Origin: CBFCZU01 sp965602635
GTDB lineage: Bacteria > Planctomycetota > Phycisphaerae > SM23-33
Assembly (NCBI GenBank): GCA_965602635.1
Contig: CBFCZU010000069.1
Location: 1 to 17,839 of the forward strand
Length of the DNA: 17,839 bases
Direction: 5' to 3'
Shown: positions 14,038 through 17,839 of the stretch, one piece after another
Layout: each line of letters starts with the position of its first letter
Position numbering within the stretch: position 1 is the stretch's first letter
Notes under the pieces: model-generated
The model's input: only the letters and a program-made list of their open reading frames with translations
Told to the model about the DNA's origin: nothing
The model's database searches: none
Position numbers and translations under genes: made by a program

Positions 14038-16195
14038 GCTCGATGCGTATCCGGCTCTTGGTCTTGCTGACCTTGACATTCCTGCACGTCACCAGGCCCC
14101 ACTTGTCCGCCGTGGCGGGGCCGGACTGAATGACCTTCTTGTCGGGCAGCGAGACGACGGTCCACTTGAACGTCTGCCCCGGGGCGGGCTTGAACTTCCG
14201 GCACCGGCGGGGCGTGACGTCCACGGTGCAGCTATCGGCCGGCGCGCCGTACCGCCCGCGGTCGTCGCCGCCGTACAGCCAGACGGTCATCTCCCACCGA
14301 TCCGGCTCATCGGCGGCGGAGGCGCTGTCGAACCGAAGGTAGCCATTGATCTGGCCTTCACGGTCGCCGTCGTCCATGCCGATTCCCGGGTTGTTGTCCA
14401 GCGAGCAGTTGCCGAAGGCCGCCAGCGTGTCGTCACGCTTGATGTCATAGATCCAGCCGGCGCTGACGCCCTTGCCCCAGGTGGCGATGAACGGGCGCTT
14501 CGTGTCCAGCATGGCCCGGTAGAACCGCGGTTTGTCGATCGTCCCGAAATCGCCCAGGTGCATGTTGGGCGTGTAGAAGACCATCGGCATCTCGAACTTC
14601 ACGTGCTTGCGGGCGTACCAGGCGATGTCGTAATAGTCCCACGCGCTGATCCCCCACTCGGTCGGCGCCGGCTTGGCCACCGGGCCCCAGAAGCGGTTCG
14701 AGCCGATCCCCACCGGGCTGCGCTTCGGGTCGGTGGTCAGGTTCTCGTGGACGGCGGCGAACAGGTCGCCGTGGTGCCACGCCCAGTCGGAGCTCATGGC
14801 GTACATCCGCTGCGGGTCGATGTTGTGCTGTTTCGTGATCCAGGGCAGCACGTTCCGCAGCCGCCGGACCCAGTAGTCCTGCACGGTGCCCTGACTCCAG
14901 GCCTTGTACGTGCCGCAGCCCTCGTGGACGGCCTTGTGGAGGACCCACGGCGTCTCCATTTGCAGGCTGACGCAGCCCTTGAACGCCCGGCGCGCGCCGG
15001 AGCCCGCCCAGCCGTTGTCCCACCACCACGACTGCACGTACAGCGGCTGCGCGTCGGCGGGCTTGGCGGGCGAGGTGATCCCCATGTGGAAGAAGTTCGG
15101 CACCCTGCTCAGCGGCGGGTCGGTCCACAGCAGGTAGAACCGGTGCGGGCGCGGCTTGTCGTAAACGTGCACGGTCTCGTGGTTGAGGATCGGCTCGGGG
15201 CGGGCGACCTTCTCGGCCAGCGGCTTGGCGAGGCTGTTGCCGGCGTCGATCCGGAGGGTGTTCTCGACCCCGTCGGCGGCGGAGACCACGGCGTAGTGGA
15301 ACTCCCCGGCCTTGTCGGAGGTGCGGACGTACACGCCCGTGCCCACCGGCAGCTCCTGCTTCGGCATGACGCACACCCGCGGCACCCGCGCCGAGCCGAC
15401 ACGCACGTTCTTGATCTGCTCGCCCTTCCACTGCGTCTGGATCATGCGCTCGTCGAGTGCGGACAGTTGCGGCACCTCGTCGAGCAGCTCGGCCTCATGA
15501 AGGTTCGCCAAGGTGATCGGCTTGACGTGGCGGTAGATGCGATACGAAACGGCCGCCAGCTTGCCGGCGCCGAAGGCCTTCCTGTGGGCCTTCAGGTCGT
15601 CCCAGGGAACCTCCTCCTTGCCCGCGAAGGGGCAGTTGACCTCGTCGAATGTAATGAAGACCTGCCCGGCGCGGTGAAAGGCCTTCAGCCCCGTCACCGG
15701 CGGCGGGGGGTCCTTGAGCTTGCCGGCGTAGCTGACCTCCAGGTACGTCGCCAGCCGGTCGCGGCCGCGGGCGTTGCGGATCCACAGCCCGTTGTTGGCC
15801 AGCTTGCCCGAGGCCCACCGCCGTACCACGTCGGTCGCGTCGAAGGACATGAACCTCGGGCCCACCAGCGCCAGCGACGCCTTCTCGACCGGCGGCTTGC
15901 CCGATTCAGGCCGCGGGGCCGTCAGCGGCTGGATGAGGATGGGCTCTTTCAGCGGCCCCGGGCCGTGGGTGATCTTCATCAGCAGTCGGGCGCGGTGGAT
16001 CGTGGCCTTCTTCGGCAGGGCCGACAGGTCGAACTTCGCCACCACGCCGCCGCCGTCAACGACGACCCTGAAACTGGCCGCGCCGCTGTGGCGGCACCGG
16101 CCCCGGCGGCCCCAGCGCTCCGTTACCAGCTCCGCCCGCGCGGAAAGCGACCCGCACAGGCAGGCGAGTGCCGCGATTGTCGCCAACCGTTTCAT
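14033..16195 (-). CDS. Exported DNRLRE plus alpha/beta-hydrolase-like protein
   Basis: A 720-residue exported protein with signal peptide MKRLATIAALACLCGSLSARA. A DNRLRE-type beta domain (about 28-157; VVAKFDLSALPKKATIHRARLL) is followed by a short P-P-P-P linker and a fibronectin-like beta region (about 165-325). A core of about 350-600 aligns by eye with the hydrolase-like core of the gene just upstream, and a C-terminal beta domain spans about 610-720 (VDVTPRRCRKFKPAPGQTFKW). At the nucleophile-elbow position it has AMSSDWAWHHGD rather than G-x-S-x-G-G, so classical serine hydrolase activity is doubtful. I cannot name a family with certainty. The ATG at 16195 overlaps the upstream stop (ATGA). 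It is the last gene of this operon and is followed by the hairpin array. Confidence 0.75.
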   Translation of the reverse strand: MKRLATIAALACLCGSLSARAELVTERWGRRGRCRHSGAASFRVVVDGGGVVAKFDLSALPKKATIHRARLLMKITHGPGPLKEPILIQPLTAPRPESGKPPVEKASLALVGPRFMSFDATDVVRRWASGKLANNGLWIRNARGRDRLATYLEVSYAGKLKDPPPPVTGLKAFHRAGQVFITFDEVNCPFAGKEEVPWDDLKAHRKAFGAGKLAAVSYRIYRHVKPITLANLHEAELLDEVPQLSALDERMIQTQWKGEQIKNVRVGSARVPRVCVMPKQELPVGTGVYVRTSDKAGEFHYAVVSAADGVENTLRIDAGNSLAKPLAEKVARPEPILNHETVHVYDKPRPHRFYLLWTDPPLSRVPNFFHMGITSPAKPADAQPLYVQSWWWDNGWAGSGARRAFKGCVSLQMETPWVLHKAVHEGCGTYKAWSQGTVQDYWVRRLRNVLPWITKQHNIDPQRMYAMSSDWAWHHGDLFAAVHENLTTDPKRSPVGIGSNRFWGPVAKPAPTEWGISAWDYYDIAWYARKHVKFEMPMVFYTPNMHLGDFGTIDKPRFYRAMLDTKRPFIATWGKGVSAGWIYDIKRDDTLAAFGNCSLDNNPGIGMDDGDREGQINGYLRFDSASAADEPDRWEMTVWLYGGDDRGRYGAPADSCTVDVTPRRCRKFKPAPGQTFKWTVVSLPDKKVIQSGPATADKWGLVTCRNVKVSKTKSRIRIER

Positions 16196-17839
16196 CGGCC
16201 GGCCTCCTTTCGCTCGATCACGATCCGGCTCCTGGTCGGAAGGATGATGACGCCCTTGAGCGTGATCAGCCCGTGCTCGTCGGCGGCGACCGTGCCGCTC
16301 TGGATCTCCTTCCGCTTCGGGTACTTCTTCCAGATGTCCCGCAGCGCCCAGTTCTTCTCGCCCTCGGCCAGGCAGGTGTTGGTCCAGCGGAAGGTCTCGC
16401 CGGCCTTGGGGCGGAACTTCCGCGCCCGCCGCGGGGTGACGTCGGCGGTTACCTCGCCCGCCCCGGCCACCTGCAGCGTCATCTCCAGCCGGTCGGACTC
16501 GTCAACCGCGCCGGTGCCGTCCCAGCGGTGGTGCCAGTGAATCCAACCCGACGGGCTCGAGCCCGACGGCTCGAAGAAGATGTACGGCCCGTCCTTGGTC
16601 TGCTTGATCTTCATGTCGCTGCTGTTGGTCACAGCCGGGACGGGGCCGCGGGTCACGTCCATCCACTCCGGCAGGATCGCCAGCGTCGCGCCCCAGTCGA
16701 AGTCGGCGAAGAACATGTGCCTGTTGGCCATCAGCGCCCGGAAGAGCTGGGTGAAGTCGCGGTGGCTGCTCGCCCAGCGGGCCCGGCGGTCGGGTACGAG
16801 CCTGCGCGGATAGACGTTCCGCCAGGCGGTGTGCCCCACCGGCGAGAACGAGAGCACTGGCAGATCCCAGCCCGGCCCCTTGCGTCCGACGAACCACGTC
16901 AAATCCTGCCAGTTCCATACGTTCACCCCGTGGTCGTTGGGCAGGGCCCAGTCCACCCGCCCCCAGGCCGATTCCAGCACCGGCAGGTCGCTGGAGTCGC
17001 GGCTGGTGACCGCGCCGCGGTCGCACAGGACGTACGCCAGCAGCTCGGGGTGCTTGCAGGCAAAGTGGACCGCGCCGCTGCCGCCCATCCCCCGGCCGTC
17101 GGCGAAGCACCGCTGCTCGTCGATCTTCCACTTGCTCCTGGCCCACTCGATGAACGCCAGCAGACGCCGCTCGGTGTACGGCTGAACCTTGCCCTCGCGC
17201 CAGCTCCGCAGCGTACCGAGGCTCTCGTGATAGCCGTACCAGCCGCTCACCGGGCCGAAGTCGTGAGGCGATATCTGAATGGCCGAGCGGACGAACCGGC
17301 GGATCGGCTTGGCGTAGGAGAACCCGTTCCCGTGGAACGAGACGTTCAGCGGGGCCGGGCCCTTCAGCTCCGGCGGCACGTGCACGCACCAGTTGAAATA
17401 CCGGCTCGGCAGGTTCGACAGCGGCGGGCCCACCCACCTGACGTAGTAGAGCTTCCTGCCCGGGAAGTCGAAGCCGAACTCCCCGGCCCCGGCGTTCTGG
17501 GCGACCGGCTCCCAGTGCCCCTGCGACTCCGCCACCGGGGCGGCGAGGCTGTTGGCCGGGGAGAAATCCTTCACGTTCGCCGTGCCGTCGATCGACGCGA
17601 CGACGGCGTAGTAGGCCTTGCCCGCCTTGGTCGCCGATTGAACGTACAGCCCGATGCCCGGCGCCAGCGCACCGGCCTTGGGGTCGATCACGAATCGCGG
17701 GATGACCAGCCGCCCGCCCGGGCCGGAGTTCCGGTCCCAGCCGCTGAACGGGCCGTACTTGCCCAGCTCGCCCTTGTCCTCGTTGCCGAAGACCGTCTGG
17801 TTTATCAGTCGCTCCTTCGACCAGGAGTTGACGTTGAAG
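16192..17839 (-). CDS. Paralogous alpha/beta-hydrolase-like exported protein, 5' end missing
   Basis: 548 residues are visible; the frame is open to the window edge (first codons ...VNSWSKERLINQTVFGNED), so the N-terminus lies outside. It parallels the downstream gene throughout: RLVIPRFVIDPKAGALAPGIGLYVQSATKAG corresponds to a similar stretch there, the middle is hydrolase-like, and the C-terminal domain has the same VTPRRxRKF motif. The core looks like an esterase fold: oxyanion-type FHGNGFSY, then RCFADGRGMGGSGAVHF where G-x-S-x-G-G is expected, with Gly (GGG codon 17091-17089) at the serine position. A signal peptide is expected but not visible. It is translationally coupled to the downstream paralogue. 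Confidence 0.75.
   Translation of the reverse strand, partial: FNVNSWSKERLINQTVFGNEDKGELGKYGPFSGWDRNSGPGGRLVIPRFVIDPKAGALAPGIGLYVQSATKAGKAYYAVVASIDGTANVKDFSPANSLAAPVAESQGHWEPVAQNAGAGEFGFDFPGRKLYYVRWVGPPLSNLPSRYFNWCVHVPPELKGPAPLNVSFHGNGFSYAKPIRRFVRSAIQISPHDFGPVSGWYGYHESLGTLRSWREGKVQPYTERRLLAFIEWARSKWKIDEQRCFADGRGMGGSGAVHFACKHPELLAYVLCDRGAVTSRDSSDLPVLESAWGRVDWALPNDHGVNVWNWQDLTWFVGRKGPGWDLPVLSFSPVGHTAWRNVYPRRLVPDRRARWASSHRDFTQLFRALMANRHMFFADFDWGATLAILPEWMDVTRGPVPAVTNSSDMKIKQTKDGPYIFFEPSGSSPSGWIHWHHRWDGTGAVDESDRLEMTLQVAGAGEVTADVTPRRARKFRPKAGETFRWTNTCLAEGEKNWALRDIWKKYPKRKEIQSGTVAADEHGLITLKGVIILPTRSRIVIERKEAGR

Overview
The window is GC-rich bacterial DNA. It most resembles an anaerobic member of the Planctomycetota (Phycisphaerae-like) or a close PVC relative. 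This is an inference from gene content: very large secreted DUF4091/GH123-like proteins, a planctomycete-style dockerin pair (GDxNxDxxVDGLDY), DNRLRE-type beta domains, a PadR plus HAAS/DUF1700 gene pair, and an oxygen-sensitive glycyl radical enzyme. No rRNA, tRNA, CRISPR array, transposase or phage gene was seen.

Layout. 1-54 is the 3' end of a probable amidohydrolase. 55-421 holds only possible gene remnants. 422-1241 (minus) is a PadR regulator followed by a HAAS-type membrane protein, with a strong palindromic operator in its promoter. 1242-2196 is a 955-bp non-coding stretch full of structure: a 67-bp inverted-repeat element, two identical 14-bp palindromes 111 bp apart, a REPIN-like pair of inverted hairpins, a further hairpin cluster, and a 90-bp polypyrimidine array with an exact 10-bp period. 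2197-5285 (plus) is a two-gene operon: a radical-SAM activase and a glycyl radical enzyme whose active-site loop reads GCHW instead of the usual GCxE.

5275-7719 (minus) is a DUF4091 lipoprotein. It converges on the glycyl radical enzyme with an 11-bp overlap and diverges from 8003-11530 (plus), a 1175-residue exported EF-hand/dockerin/DNRLRE/DUF4091 protein. Candidate sigma70-type promoters for both lie in the 283-bp space between them. 11552-13755 (minus) is an aminotransferase then polysaccharide-deacetylase operon. 13841-14037 is a dense run of hairpins framed by GCTAGC. 14033-17839 (minus) holds two overlapping paralogous exported proteins with an alpha/beta-hydrolase-like core. The upstream one runs off the window.

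How the genes may work together (inference). The exported DUF4091 and hydrolase-like proteins, together with the deacetylase and sugar-aminotransferase-type enzyme, suggest processing or modification of complex, probably amino-sugar-rich glycans. The glycyl radical enzyme would handle an unknown small metabolite anaerobically in the cytoplasm. No microcompartment or transporter gene links it to a known substrate, and its active site does not match the well-characterised dehydratase and lyase classes. It is the strongest candidate here for undescribed biochemistry.
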